Positions 1-10,598 of a stretch of 64,000 nt of DNA are shown in pieces (the stretch's first letter is position 1; every line of letters begins with the position of its first letter). Below the pieces are notes generated by a model. That model had not been told where the DNA came from. It saw only the letters and a list, made by a program, of their open reading frames with translations, and searched no databases. The position numbers and the translations under genes were made by a program. Source of the DNA: Brienomyrus brachyistius. Its lineage: Eukaryota; Chordata; Actinopteri; Osteoglossiformes; Mormyridae. The DNA is taken from positions 1,488,001 through 1,552,000 of the forward strand of contig NC_064548.1 of NCBI RefSeq assembly GCF_023856365.1, given 5' to 3'.

Positions 1-2683
1 GGAGGCCATTCGGCCCATCAAGCTCGCTTGGGGAGAATTAAACTAATAGCTTAGAGTCGTTAAAATCTTATCTAGCTCTGATTTAAAGGAACCCAAGGAT
101 TCAGCTTGCACTACATTATCAGGAAGGGTATTCCATACTCTGACTACAGGCTGCGTAAAGAAGTGCTTCCTTAAATCCAGCTTGAAATGTTCTCCCGCTA
201 ATTTCCACCTATGGCCACGAGTTCGTGTATTTAAACTAATGCTGAAGTAACTATTAGGTTGAACAGCATCCAAACCTGTTAGAATCTTATATACCTGGAT
301 CATGTCCCCCCTCAGTCTCCTTTGCTTGAGACTGAACAGATTTAGCTCAAGTAACCGTTCCTCGTATGACATTCCTCTAAGACCAGGAATCATTTTTGTG
401 GCCCTACGCTGCACCTTTTCTAAGGCCACAATGTCCTTTTTAAGATATGGTGACCAAACCTGCACACAATATTCTAGGTGAGGTCTCACCAAGGAATTGT
501 ATAATCTTAGCATTACCTCCCTTGACTTAAACTCCACACACCTGGAGATATACCCCAACATCCTATTGGCCTTTTTTATTGCTTCCCCACACTGGCGAGA
601 ATGGGACATGGAAGCATCAACATACACACCAAGGTCTTTCTCATGATCAGCTACCTTTATTTCAGTGACACCCATGAAATACCTGTACTTTATATTTCTG
701 CTCCCTAGATGGAGTACCTTACATTTATCGACGTTAAATTTCATCTGCCAGGTATCGGCCCAGTCACAAATTAAATCAAGATCCCGCTGTAGCTGCTGAG
801 CCACTAATTCAGTATCTGCTACACCACCCACCTTGGTGTCATCTGCAAATTTCACCAGTTTACTGTATATATTGGTATCCATATCATTTATGTAAATTAG
901 GAACAATAGTGGTCCTAAAATTGAACCCTGCGGTACCCCACTATGAACGCAAGCCCACTGTGACATTGTGCCTCTTATAACTACTCGCTGTTTCCTATCT
1001 GTTAACCAGTTATCAATCCAGGTCGCTACGGTACCTAAAATACCTGTCGCTTTGAGTTTAAGTAGGAGCCTCTTGTGGGGGACAACATCAAAAGCCTTTT
1101 GGAAATCTAAGTAGATGACATCATAGGCCTTCTTATCATCAACTTCCTGAGTAGCTTCCTCAAAAAACTCCAACAGATTTGTTAAACAGGATCTACCTCT
1201 CCTAAATCCATGCTGGCTATCCCGCAAAATGTTATTAGAGTCCAGGTAATCTACCATTTTCTCTTTGATTATAGCCTCCATAACTTTACCAGTTATACAA
1301 GTTAGACTGATTGGCCTATAGTTAGACAAATTACTTCTATCCCCTTTTTTAAAAATTGGCGTTATGAAGGCGTGCTTCCAATCAGAAGGTACCACACCTT
1401 CAGATAAGGATTTTTGAAACAGTAAAGTTAAGGGTCGGCAAATAATATCCCTCATCTCTTTTAACACTATAGGTAAGATGCCATCAGGACCCTGTGATTT
1501 ATTTATTTTGAGCTTAGCTAGGCTTTGCAAAACATCTGCTTCAGTTATATATATATTAGCTATAGACAATGCTGGATAGGTAATAACTGGTAAATTACTA
1601 AGGTCCTCTATATATGATGCTGTCGTTCTTGAAGTCCAACAGTCTGTGGTTAAACAGACAGCTGGTACTTTTGACACCCTTCTCTTCAAAGATGCTGTCT
1701 CCCTGTCATACATATCCATGACCTTCTGGGCTAGTGCCTTCCTACTTGGAGGAATGTAGGAGGGGTTGAGCGCCTGTGAATATTTTTTGAATCCTGTGTC
1801 CTCCACTATTGAGAAAGGCTGGAAGTCAGTGGCTATCATCTTTGCCAGCTCTTCGTCTATCTTCTCCTGTCTTAATGGGGTCAAGATAGAAGGTAAATAT
1901 TGAGTGATGGATGTCTGCTTTCTTTTTGATCGTGCCTGGCCAGGCGATGTGGTGGGCCCAGTGGGGTCAGAGGCTGCTGTGGCTGCAGTTGCACTTGATT
2001 TGGAGGCAGAGGAGGCAATGGACACATCAGCGTCACTGTTGTTGTCTGAGTCTGGCTCTGCTCTCAGACCTGTGACCTGCAGTGTTGCGTGTTGAGTCTT
2101 CAAATGCCTGTGTAAATTATTTGTTGACCCAGACTTAAATGAAATAACTTTTTGACAAATGCTGCATTTAGCCTTACTGTTTTCTTCGCGAGAAAAGTGC
2201 ACCCAAATGCTGCTCCTTTTCCTCTGGCTCATTTTCAGACGTGTCACGTGTGTGTCTTCTTCCTTCGAACGACCCGCTATTACTGACGTTGGCACTGAGA
2301 CAGAGAGGCACTCGCACGTGTTTTTTTTTTTTTTTTTTTTTAACTGAAGTAAGCATGTGACAGCAGCGTGCACAAGTCATGGCTCCGCTCATACCCAATG
2401 ACAGAGGCACGCAGGGGTTTTTTTCCACTGGAGTACTCACGTGAAGGATGCGTGCACAACTATCATCATGCTGTTAGGCAGTAGCACCCCTGCGCTGGGT
2501 GCGCTCCTCCCCGTGTAACTGTTCTGTCTCGCGGAGCTAATTTGTGTGCATCTGTGTGAAACACGCATAGGAAAAAAAGAACGACAGAAAGAACGGCTCC
2601 CCCCCAGCCGCGACTCGGCTCCCATCGTTCATGTTTATGATCCGTTCAAAAGAATCGGTTCGTTCGCGAACGTCACAACTCTA
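1..2683 (-). mobile_element. hAT (ZBED-type) transposon with nested CR1-like LINE, left inverted copy, cut by window edge
   Basis: On the minus strand this repeats 48561..51243 position for position: paired coordinates always sum to 51244, so there is no net length difference over 2683 bp. The 776-residue reading frame is identical in both copies. Comparing the first 400 bases by eye I saw one difference, near 2600, where GG here is GT in the other copy (Gly versus Trp in a small shadow frame). The hAT end is at 2683 (TAGAGTTGTGACG read leftwards). The adjacent ACCGAGAG (2684..2691) is the predicted 8-bp target duplication, whose partner would lie outside the window. Roughly 1610..2683 is hAT and 1..1609 is nested LINE. 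The remaining hAT exons and 3' end lie to the left of position 1. Confidence 0.93.
43..2373 (-). CDS. Fused BED-finger hAT transposase N-terminus plus LINE reverse transcriptase
   Basis: A 776-codon open frame, identical in protein to 48871..51201. The likely native hAT start is Met48 (ATG at 2232), because a Lys tract encoded by a poly-A run precedes it. Residues about 55-95 form a BED zinc finger (CSIC followed by HRHLKTQH). Residues about 225-250 hold the start of the hAT catalytic region (TTDCWTSRTTASY). At that point the frame runs into LINE sequence with all the reverse-transcriptase landmarks: KSQGPDG, NYRPISLT, QHGFRRGRSC, LDFQKAFD, GVPQGSILGPLLF, and the FADD active site. It lacks the LINE endonuclease (5'-truncated insertion) and the rest of the hAT catalytic core, so neither activity should be complete. 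The in-frame fusion is probably fortuitous, and expression is unknown. Confidence 0.85.
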   Translation of the reverse strand: MHAAVTCLLQLKKKKKKNTCECLSVSVPTSVIAGRSKEEDTHVTRLKMSQRKRSSIWVHFSREENSKAKCSICQKVISFKSGSTNNLHRHLKTQHATLQVTGLRAEPDSDNNSDADVSIASSASKSSATAATAASDPTGPTTSPGQARSKRKQTSITQYLPSILTPLRQEKIDEELAKMIATDFQPFSIVEDTGFKKYSQALNPSYIPPSRKALAQKVMDMYDRETASLKRRVSKVPAVCLTTDCWTSRTTASYIEDLSNLPVITYPALSIANIYITEADVLQSLAKLKINKSQGPDGILPIVLKEMRDIICRPLTLLFQKSLSEGVVPSDWKHAFITPIFKKGDRSNLSNYRPISLTCITGKVMEAIIKEKMVDYLDSNNILRDSQHGFRRGRSCLTNLLEFFEEATQEVDDKKAYDVIYLDFQKAFDVVPHKRLLLKLKATGILGTVATWIDNWLTDRKQRVVIRGTMSQWACVHSGVPQGSILGPLLFLIYINDMDTNIYSKLVKFADDTKVGGVADTELVAQQLQRDLDLICDWADTWQMKFNVDKCKVLHLGSRNIKYRYFMGVTEIKVADHEKDLGVYVDASMSHSRQCGEAIKKANRMLGYISRCVEFKSREVMLRLYNSLVRPHLEYCVQVWSPYLKKDIVALEKVQRRATKMIPGLRGMSYEERLLELNLFSLKQRRLRGDMIQVYKILTGLDAVQPNSYFSISLNTRTRGHRWKLAGEHFKLDLRKHFFTQPVVRVWNTLPDNVVQAESLGSFKSELDKILTTLSY

Positions 2684-2711
2684 ACCGAGAGAGTCGATCA
2701 TCATTTATACA

Positions 2712-2813
<102 letters not shown>

Positions 2814-2879
2814 ATGTTTATGTTTATGTTTATAACACTTCTTATGATCTTATGAAAAGATCTTATGACTTATTGACTT

Positions 2880-3037
2880 GTTTGTTGATGTCAGTGCCTG
2901 CGTTTTGCCCCCTTTGGTCCTGCCCGTGAATAAATCCCCGTTTTTCCCCGTATTCCGCCTGCCTGCCTGCTTCCTGCCCGCTCGCCTGCCCGTGCAATCA
3001 CCCGCTTCACCTACGATCGCAACCACCGATCGTGACA
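2880..3037 (+). repeat. 3' part of an LTR of the TGTCA/TGACA family
   Basis: The segment contains an AATAAA signal (about 2930) followed by the family's typical run of CCCGTATTCC and GCCTGCCTGCC motifs. It ends in GATCGTGACA, as in the complete solo LTR at 29354..29649. The 5' part is missing and the right end abuts a short TA repeat. Confidence 0.7.
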
Positions 3038-4811
3038 TATATATACACATATATAAACTTTTCTATAATGAACAAAAACATGTGTTTATTCGCCAGAATT
3101 TTACAACTGACGTTTTACTGTAACAGAGTGGAGATCGCGTGTTTCCTGTGGAGCTCCACTTTACGTCGTAAAGATTAGCCCCACTTTGCGTTATTAAAGA
3201 TCACGTGTTTCCTGTGGAGCTGACATATTTCCTGTGGAGCTCCACTCTACAGTCGTCTGCAGCTGGACCCTTCGTTATTCTCTCAGAACTCGGAAATTCC
3301 GAGTTTAGTGACATCACGTCCGACAATCTCCCATTTGAGACACATCTCAAAACAAACATGGCTGCTTCCATGAACACGCTCCTGTGTGTTGTTGCTTTAT
3401 ATTTTAGCAGATTTGGAGTGAGATAATTTTTTTCCGAGAGACAAACATGAAACACGAACTAGTCAAACCACATTAAAAGCTTTATAAAATATTTGCTATT
3501 TTTTCGAGAGGCAATGATATGATTACTTTGCCAGCCACAGGATTCAAGCCTACAACATACAGCGCATGGCCACTGAGCAACACACCACTCCTTATAAAGC
3601 TCCAAATTGCCATCGCGTAATGTTTCAAAGTAAATTCAAATTACTACAAAACAAAAAGGTGGTTTTACACTATGCAAAGTTTCGATGGTATACCACCTCG
3701 GTAGCGTTATGCAGGAGCACTTGAATAGGAAAGGCACAGGCGCTATTCAGGTTGATAGACTGCCAGAAAAGGCAAAAGGCTTTTAAATTTCTTTTGTCCT
3801 TCTAGCTGATAAATACTAGAGCTGCAACAAACGACTATTTTTATAGTCAAATAATCTATGGATTATTGAAACGAATAATCAATGAGTCAGATGAATTGCT
3901 TAGTTACCAAACAATGCCTACTTGGTATCAGCTATAAGCTTTTAAATTTAGCTTGAGGTTGTTTCATGCTTTTGTTAACAATCAAGACAATGAAGTTGAA
4001 TACTTTATTAAGAAATTCACTTTTTTAATGAACATTCCTGTTAATACATTGATAAATAAATAATACAATATCCATTTGTCCTGTTAAAATTTAAAACCAA
4101 GGATAAGCAATGTATGGCCAATTAAATATACAGCATCAGTATTCCCTAAATCAAGAAAACCAAACAATCCATCTAAATTTATAATTTTAACAGTAAGAAT
4201 ATAAATGTGCATTCTGGTTTCTATCTACACTTTGTTGCAACTACATTTTAGAATCACAGTTCTGTGTTGAAATGAAGGAAAGTCAGCATGAGAGGCTGTT
4301 TAAGGCAAAATTACTGAAACACATACACATGCTGAATTGGTACACACCACTGAAACACTTACACACATACACTCACCACTTGCGCTTTATACTGTATACA
4401 TGACATCAATATAACAGTAGAGGTTAACACTAAGCAGTTTTCACCCATTCTGTCGCTAAATCTGTTACTCTCTATCACACAGAGGAACACTCTCTCGCAA
4501 TCAAAAGGAAAACTAATTTCTCTGATATTGTGTTGTAGAAGGAAAATTGATGGGTTAGGATGGAGAGAAGTGTTATGGGTTTGATGTCTATGTCTTAGGC
4601 CTTAGGCAAAGAGGATTTATGACAGCATTGGGTTGCACCAAGGCAGGTGGCCTAGCAAAACTAGACAGCAAGAATCCTGTGGTGAGCCTGGAGTCTGTTG
4701 AGCTGCTTGCGGTGGATGAGAGGGCACAGGAGTGGTCAGAGTTGGTCCAGAGTTTCAAGAAATACTGGACATTATGTTAGTTAATTACTTTTGCAATATT
4801 ATAAACTGTGA
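3038..4811. other. Intergenic repeat-rich stretch without a supported gene
   Basis: Near 3140-3250 the motif TTTCCTGTGGAGCTCCACT or close variants appears three times. About 3520..3600, read on the minus strand, looks like a tRNA-derived SINE head: an A-box-like TGCTCAGTGG and a B-box-like GGCTTGAATCC. The remainder is AT-rich. Short open frames here have no recognisable domain. Confidence 0.5.
3817..4243. mobile_element. Possible hAT-like MITE
   Basis: The left end reads TAGAGCTGCAACAAACG and the right end is its approximate inverted complement (TTTGTTGCAACTA). The interior is AT-rich and non-coding. I could not find an 8-bp target duplication, so the boundaries are tentative. Confidence 0.35.
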
Positions 4812-5259
4812 TTTATTACACATAATGGATTTGGATTGCCACCTTATGGTGGTGGAGGGGTTTGCGTGCCTCAGTGACCCTGGGGGTTATGTTGTCGGAG
4901 GCAATAGCCCCTGTTAGGGTCTCCCAAGGCAAAAAGATCCCAGGTAAGGGACCAAACAAAGACCAATCCAAAAGAAAACCCTGATGAGAAAGAGTAATAG
5001 CAAGGTCTTGTTTACCTCGCCTGGACTAGGGTCTCCGGGGCCCCACCCTGGTGTCAGGCCTGGGGGAGGGGCCCGTTGGCGAGCGCCTGGTGTCCGGGCT
5101 TTGGCCCGTGGGAATTGGCCGGGCCCAGCCCAGATGACATATGCACGACCGTCCCCAGGTGGGCCCACCACCCGCAAGGGGGACGTCAGGGGTTCAGTGT
5201 GATGTGGATCGGATGGCGGCCAAGGGAGGCCCTGGCAGACCGATCCTCGGCTGAAAAAA

Positions 5260-5709
5260 ATGGCTTTCAGGACATGGAATGTCACCTCTCTGGTGGGGAA
5301 GGTGCCTGAACTTGTGCGTGAGGTTGAGAGATACCATCTAGATATAGTTGGGCTCACCTCAGCGCATAGCGTGGGTTCTGGAACCAATCTCCTGGAGAGG
5401 GGCTGGATGCTTTTTTCTTTTGGAGTTGTGGCGGGTGAGCAACACTGGGCTGAAGTGGGGCTACTGGTGGCCCCACAGCGAAGTGCATTAACGGAGTTTA
5501 CCCCGGTGAACGAGAGAGCTGTCTCCCTGCGCCTTCAGGTTGGGGAGAGGTCTCTGGCTGTCACCTGTGCGTATGCACCGAATAACAGTTTGGAGCACAC
5601 GGCCTTTTTGGTCTCCCTGAGTGGTGTGCTGGTTAGCACACCACGAGGGGATTCCATTGTTTTGCTGGGGGAATTCAATGCTCATGTGGGCAACAAAAGT
5701 GTAGCCTAG
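5260..5709 (+). pseudogene. RTE LINE endonuclease (EEP fold), N-terminal part
   Basis: A 149-codon frame beginning [14 protein letters not shown], the usual start of the endonuclease in this LINE group. It contains [18 protein letters not shown], and [12 protein letters not shown], which corresponds to the conserved LLGDFNAHVG with Asp changed to Glu. It stops at a TAG (5707) where intact relatives have Trp before RGVIGRNG. The protein resumes in the same frame at 5716 (next entry). In life this domain nicks target DNA to prime reverse transcription. Confidence 0.85.
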
Positions 5710-5715
5710 AGGGGG

Positions 5716-6276
5716 GTGATTGGGAGGAATGGACTCCCTGATCTGAACCCAAGTGATGTTCTGTTATTGGACTTCTGTGCAATGCATGGTTTGTCCATAA
5801 CGAACAACATGTTCGAGCATAAGGGTGTCCATAAGTGGACATGGTACGAACATGCCCGGGGCTACAGGTTGATGATCAATTTCATTATTGTATCATCTGA
5901 TCTGCGGCCTTCTGTCTTGGACACTCAGGTGAAGAGAGGGATAGAGCTGTCAACTGATCACCACCTGGTGATGAGTTGGCGCAGGTGGCAGAGGAGACCC
6001 CCAGTCAGACCTGATAGGCCCAAGTACATAGTGAGAGTCTTCTGGGAACATCTGGCAGAGGTTCCTGTTCGCCGGATCTTTAACTTGTACCTCCAGCAGA
6101 ACTCCAACTGCATACCGGGGGAGGTTGAGGACAGTGAGTCTGAATGGATACTGTTCCGGACCTCTATTGTGGAAGCGGCCGTACGGAGCTGTGGCTGCAG
6201 GGTGGTCGCTACCAGTCGTGGCGGAAACCCTCGTACCCAGTGGTGGACACCAGAGGTGAGGGGGCTGTCAAGCTGA
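5716..6276 (+). pseudogene. RTE LINE endonuclease C-terminal part and linker
   Basis: This continues the previous frame after the premature TAG: IGRNGLPDLNPS, LLLDFCAMHGLSITNNMF, the HKGVHKWTW motif and STDHHLVMSW, where the His pair belongs to the endonuclease active site. It ends in the RGGNPRTQWWTPEVR linker that precedes the reverse transcriptase. A frameshift near 6270 moves coding to the frame of 6144..6524 (LKTEAYRELLARGSLEAADRY). Confidence 0.85.
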
Positions 6277-6524
6277 AGACGGAGGCCTACCGGGAATTAT
6301 TAGCCCGGGGGTCTCTGGAGGCAGCTGACAGGTACCAGCAGGCCAGGCGGAACGCAGCTCGGGCAGTTGCGGAAGCAAAAACCCAGGCGTGGGAGGAGTT
6401 TGGTGAGGCTGTGAAAGTGACTTTCGGTCAGTTTCAAAAAGGTTCTGGGAAACCATCCGGAATATCAGGAAGGGGAAGCAGCTCCTGGTTCCTACTATTT
6501 ATAGTGGGGAAGGGCTGCTATTGA
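6144..6524 (+). pseudogene. RTE LINE linker segment after frameshift
   Basis: Only the part after about 6270 belongs to the element: KLKTEAYRELL, RYQQARRNAARAVAEAKTQAWEEFGEA, matching the alpha-helical linker of fish RTE elements (quoted as motifs; positions 6272..6410). A further deletion follows. Fragments of the GRWKEYF and APGVDEI motifs occur at 6540-6600 in mixed frames. Confidence 0.7.
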
Positions 6525-6720
6525 CCTGGGGACATCACCCGGAGGTGGAAAGAATACTACGTGGTGGCCGGGCCCCGGGAGTGGATGAGATTTGCCTGGA
6601 GTGCCTAAAGGCTTTGGATGTTGTGGGGCTGTCATGACTGACACGACTTCTCAACAGTTCGTCGAGGTCAGGGACAGTACCGTTGGATTTTCAGACTGGG
6701 GTGGTGGTCCCTTTATTTAA

Positions 6721-7784
6721 CCCTCTGGAGTCGATGGCATCGTCGGTGATGCCGCGTATCTTTCTTGTGTATTTCAGTTCATAATTCGCAGAAATCTTAT
6801 TGTAGAAAAATGAAAAAATGCTGACTAAATCTGTAATCTGTCTTCTTTTCAAAACATGAATTGTCAGAAGTATTAAAGTTTTTAAAATTAGGTTCAATCG
6901 GCAAAAAATAAACCACCTTTCTTTGTTTTACCTGCATCGGGGGCATGTAGTGCCGCCCTCATCTGAAGATCGCTAATCGCATTATAAATAGCCGCATTAC
7001 CGCGTATTCAAATCACATTCGCATGGTAATTTGATAAACAACGCAACAGTGAAACGCGATCCAGATACATCCCCATCAGTGACATAAAACGGGGGGGGGG
7101 GGGGGGGGGGGGGGGGTGTGGCCAGGTGTGAATGGCTCATGCACACACATGAAAGTTGCTACATATTCAATGAAAGGAGCCCAGAAATAGTGACATTAGT
7201 TAGATTTTTCTTATTTATTTATCAAACTGAATGTTGCAACTACACTATTTAGTCAACAACAACAAATTAATTTTTGTATAGCGCATTATCACAACATTAC
7301 ATTGTCTCAAAGCGCTTTACAGCATCCGTGCCCAAAGCCCCCAGTGAGTAAGCCAAAGGCGACAGTGGCAAGGAAAAACTCCCAAGAAGGAAGAAACCTT
7401 GGGAGGGACCAGACTCAAAGGGGGAGTCCAACCTCCAGGGGCCGGCAAGGAGAGTCAAATAGTCATCTTCATGTAGCCAAGACTTTGGTGATCAGATATC
7501 TGGGATCAAAACAAACTGCCAGCATTGCTTACTATGCACTTTTATAATGTTTCTGTAAGTGTTTCAAACTGCATTTTGCAATGTCCATACCTTAATGTTA
7601 AATTACAAACTTCACATAAATCTGACATATTTACAATGTACATTAAGATTAAGATGAGTTTAAAGCCAAAACAAATATATAAGAAATAATTTATTTGCTA
7701 TTAATTCAGTTTATGGTATTGAATGAAATGTGTGACCATGCACCAGTCAGTGGAAGTGTGTTCCCTAGCCTAGACCCCAGAGGG
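6721..7784. mobile_element. piggyBac-type MITE, 1064 bp, TTAA target
   Basis: The element is flanked by TTAA at 6717..6720 and 7785..7788. Its ends are inverted: CCCTCTGGAGTC at the left and GACCCCAGAGGG at the right. Deleting it and one TTAA joins the LINE reading GGTGGTGGTCCCTTTATTTAAG straight into AAAGGGGATCGGAGGGTG, the expected VVVPLFKKGDRR coding of RTE reverse transcriptase, which proves the insertion. It has no transposase frame. The interior holds a poly-G run (7091-7116) and, at about 7255-7480, a stretch common in fish genomes (AGCGCTTTACAGCATCC and AAGGCGACAGTGGCAAGG motifs). Confidence 0.92.
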
Positions 7785-7804
7785 TTAAGAAAGGGGATCG
7801 GAGG

Positions 7805-8760
7805 GTGTGTTCCAACTTTAGGGGAATCACACTTCTCAGCCTTCCTCGGAAAGTCTATTCCGGGGTTCTGGAGAGGAGGGTGAGATCGATAGTTGAATCT
7901 CGGATTCAGGAGGAACAATGCGGTTTTCATCCTGGCTGTGGGACACTGGACCAGCTTTATACACTTGCAAGGGTACTGAAGGGTTGAGGGTGTCCAGTTT
8001 GGTGGTGTCAGGATTTCATCGCTGCTTTTTGTGGATGACGTCGTCCTGTTGGCTTCATCTGCTGGGGACCTTCAGAGTGCTCTGGGGCACTTTGCAGCTG
8101 AGTGCGAAGCGGCAGGGATGAGGATTAGCACCTCCAAGTCCGTAACCATAGTTCTCAACCAGAAACGGGTGGATTGCCCACTTCAGGTCAGGGAGGAGGT
8201 ACTGCCCCAAGTGGAACAGTTGAAGTATCTTGAGGTATCATTCACGAGTGAGGATAGGCGAGATCGAGAGCTGGACAGACGGATCAGAGCGGCATCTGCA
8301 ATTTTGCAGGTGCTTATCCGGTTCATCATGGCTAAGAAAGAACTTAGCGGGAAAGCAAAACTCTCAATCTATTGGTCCATCTTCATCCCTACCCTCATCT
8401 ATGGTCATGAGCTATGGGTAATGACCAAAAGAATGAAATCGCGGAGTAGAGAGTAGAACCGCTGCTTCTCCATGTCAAAAGGAGCCAATTGAGATGGTTT
8501 GGACATCTGGCATGGATGCCTCCTGGGCAACTACCTGGAGAGGTTTTCCGTGAATGTCCTAAAGGGAAGAGGTCCTGGGGCAGACCCAGGATGCGCTGGA
8601 GGGATTATCTCTCCCAGAAGGACTCCCAGAAGACGCGCCTCCACTTACCGATAACCAACGCATCAGTCTACTACAGGAGGTGGTATATTGTCCAAATCCA
8701 ACCCAAAGTTCAGGAAGATCCTGTGGCGCTGGAATTAGCCAGCCGGAGCAGGACCCTCCT
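7805..8760 (+). pseudogene. RTE LINE reverse transcriptase, decayed 3' half
   Basis: Frame pieces in order are CSNFRGITLLSLPRKVYSGV (7805-7870), IQEEQCGFHPGCGTLDQLYT (about 7905-7965), a deletion, then DDVVLLASSAGDLQSALGHF and AAGMRISTSKS (from 8031), LKYLEVSFTSEDR, and finally RWFGHLAWMPPGQLPGEVF (8490-8550). The catalytic pair is present as VDD instead of ADD. The segment after about 8640 no longer resembles LINE; it joins the next LTR-element copy, whose divergent gag-like start it appears to encode. Confidence 0.8.
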
Positions 8761-8775
8761 CAGTGAAATGACCTC

Positions 8776-9096
8776 ATGAGCGAGGTGCACGAAAACCTCC
8801 AGCGGCTGGTGCAGTGCGTGACTGAGAGGAGGAACCAGCTCGTCGCACTGTACAGGGCAGAAGTTGCCGAGCCGGTGTCCATACTCCTGGAGACGGCACA
8901 ACCTCTGCCGATGGTCTTCCTAGGGGCCGTCTCCGCTGTTTTTTTACCCACCGGATATCGGGAGGAACCTTTCCCGATTTGGAATCCGGGAGTGCACACC
9001 CTAAGCATCACCGCCACTACTCTACAGCAGCCAGCTTCCAAGCCAACACCTGGGTTAGCAGCACACCCCTTTTCCAGGATTCGACCTGGTTCTTAA
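8776..9096 (+). CDS. gag-like segment of LTR element (ENLxxL motif)
   Basis: A 106-codon frame. Its start, VHENLQRLVQCVTERRNQLV, aligns with VRENLRWLRERVANVMQRQV at 63340 and VRENLWQLRGGVVEIMIRQV at 41450. Upstream, separated by a stop, DPVALELASRSRTLLSEM (about 8718-8770) aligns with the AARAIAYRTRDILNEM stretch of the 41-kb copy. It lacks a zinc knuckle. I call it gag-like from its position between LTRs, not from a recognised domain. Confidence 0.5.
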   Translation: MSEVHENLQRLVQCVTERRNQLVALYRAEVAEPVSILLETAQPLPMVFLGAVSAVFLPTGYREEPFPIWNPGVHTLSITATTLQQPASKPTPGLAAHPFSRIRPGS

Positions 9097-9187
9097 AGGG
9101 GCCAGGTCAATATGGGATGCCATCCCGTGGGTCCGAAAGGCTTTTAAATGGGTAACGCCTGCTCCTAGAACACCAACCCTGGCTACT

Positions 9188-9901
9188 ATGCCCATTGTTC
9201 CTGACCTGCCCGTTGTTCCTAACCTAACTGTGTTGGATGTACCTGACCTGACAGATGTTCCTGACCTGCCCGTCGTTCCTCACCTGCCTGTGTTGGAAGT
9301 ATGTGTCTTGCAAAATGTTCCTGACCTGCCCGACCTGCCTGACTTCCCGGAGATTCCAGAGTCGGTGGTCTCCACACTGCCACCCCTAGATTCTCACGCT
9401 GCGTCTGAGGGCCCTTCGGCAACCCCTGTGGCTCCAGTGACAGCGGTCTCCGTACCGCCCCCCGCAGAGGCTCCTACTGCATCTGAGATCCCTGCAGCAA
9501 CCCCTGCGGTTCCAGTGTCGGTGGTGCCTGCACCTCCTCCCGCAGAAGATCCCACTGCGACTGAGGCCCTTACAGCACCCCTTGTGGCCACAGAGGCGCC
9601 GGTCCCGCCGGCTGATGCACCATCCACAGAGGCCTCAGTCCCGGCGCTAACGCCACCCTCAGAGACCCCAGTCCCAGCAGCTGACGTGCTCCCCACAGAG
9701 GCCCCAGTCCAGGCAGCTGACACGCCGCCCACAGAGGCCCCAGCTTTGCCCGCGCCTGAGGTTCCTGTGCCGCCCGTTCCGGCTGCACTCCTGGAGGTTC
9801 AAGAGACTCCTGCTGCAACCAAAGCCCTGGCAGCACCGTTCATCCCTGCTGCACCCCTGGAGGTTCCTTCATCGAGTGGGACCCCTCGGGGATATCCCTA
9901 A
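9188..9901 (+). CDS. Pro/Ala/Val-rich low-complexity frame of LTR element
   Basis: A 237-codon frame built of degenerate repeats: VPDLPVVPNL/VPDLTDVPDLP at the start, then PPPAEAPTASEIP-like units. No domain is recognised. The 63.9-kb copy has the matching start (VPDPPDLL repeats at 63905..63955). Both are preceded by AAAGGGGCCAGGTCAXTAXGGGATGC-like sequence (9095-9120 and 63734-63758), which ties the two copies together. This is probably the C-terminal part of the element's protein after a frameshift. Confidence 0.5.
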   Translation: MPIVPDLPVVPNLTVLDVPDLTDVPDLPVVPHLPVLEVCVLQNVPDLPDLPDFPEIPESVVSTLPPLDSHAASEGPSATPVAPVTAVSVPPPAEAPTASEIPAATPAVPVSVVPAPPPAEDPTATEALTAPLVATEAPVPPADAPSTEASVPALTPPSETPVPAADVLPTEAPVQAADTPPTEAPALPAPEVPVPPVPAALLEVQETPAATKALAAPFIPAAPLEVPSSSGTPRGYP

Positions 9902-10598
9902 TGGCTCCAGAGGACTCCTACAGGGGAATGACTGCTTCCTCATCACCCCAGCGTGGTGTTTCCCGGCCAAGTCCCCAGCTTCCAGTATCCCGAAAAGGGA
10001 GAGTTCACAGACGTAGGGGCCGGGTCCCACCCGCCCTGCCCCCTCGTTCGCCCTTGCACACCTTGGCTGGGTTTGGGGGGCACATGTGGGCTCTCTGACT
10101 CCTGTTTGCGGTCACCTGTGGGTCCACCTCCGCGGACTACTCGGGCGCCTCCGGTGCCTTGTCAGTCTCATGTAGGTCCCCCTGCATCACCTTGATGGTC
10201 GCCTGTGGCTCCCACCACTCCAGTTCGTCAATGGACGCTGACTTCAACTGTGCCATCGCCTGCCACGGCATCCCCTCCATGCGATGGTCCCCTCCATCTC
10301 CCTCTTTGTCTTCTTTGCCTGTCCCTTCACCTACCTTCTCGCGCCCTGCGAGGTCCCCTTCAGCTCCAGCCTCACGGTCATCTGCAGCCTCTCTGGCTGG
10401 CACCCCTCACCTGCCATGATTCCCTCAGGCTCCCCGTTGTCCTCTGCCCTCTGGTTTACTGCCACCTTCCGTCGTCGCTCCTGTGTTTGCTGCTCGTCCC
10501 TCGGTTTCCCTTCTGTTCACTCCTGGTCCGATTATCCCTCTGGTTGGTGTTTTCCCCGTATCTCCTTTCCTGGTTTGTATGTCTGTGTTTCCTGTTCT

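Larger units (their letters stand above)
4812..8640 (+). mobile_element. Degenerate RTE-clade LINE (Rex3/Expander-type)
   Basis: The 5' leader (about 4812-5260) is followed by an apurinic-type endonuclease and then by reverse-transcriptase remnants. The element is broken by stops, frameshifts, internal deletions and a 1.06-kb MITE at 6721..7784. The reverse-transcriptase part resumes exactly across the MITE. Downstream are remnants of the YRGITLL motif, the catalytic FVDD region near 8025-8050, and the KAKLSIYWSIFIPTLIYGHELW stretch, which is typical of fish RTE elements (only the motif is quoted; the region is 8355..8420). Sequence between about 7985 and 8010, including the first catalytic Asp motif, is deleted. 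The element is dead. Confidence 0.88.

Noticed and set aside
2174..2440. Frame with Lys tract and RRKQ end near the hAT 5' end
   Set aside because: It derives from the poly-A/T run and an alternative frame of the BED-finger region; the same shadow occurs in the right copy.
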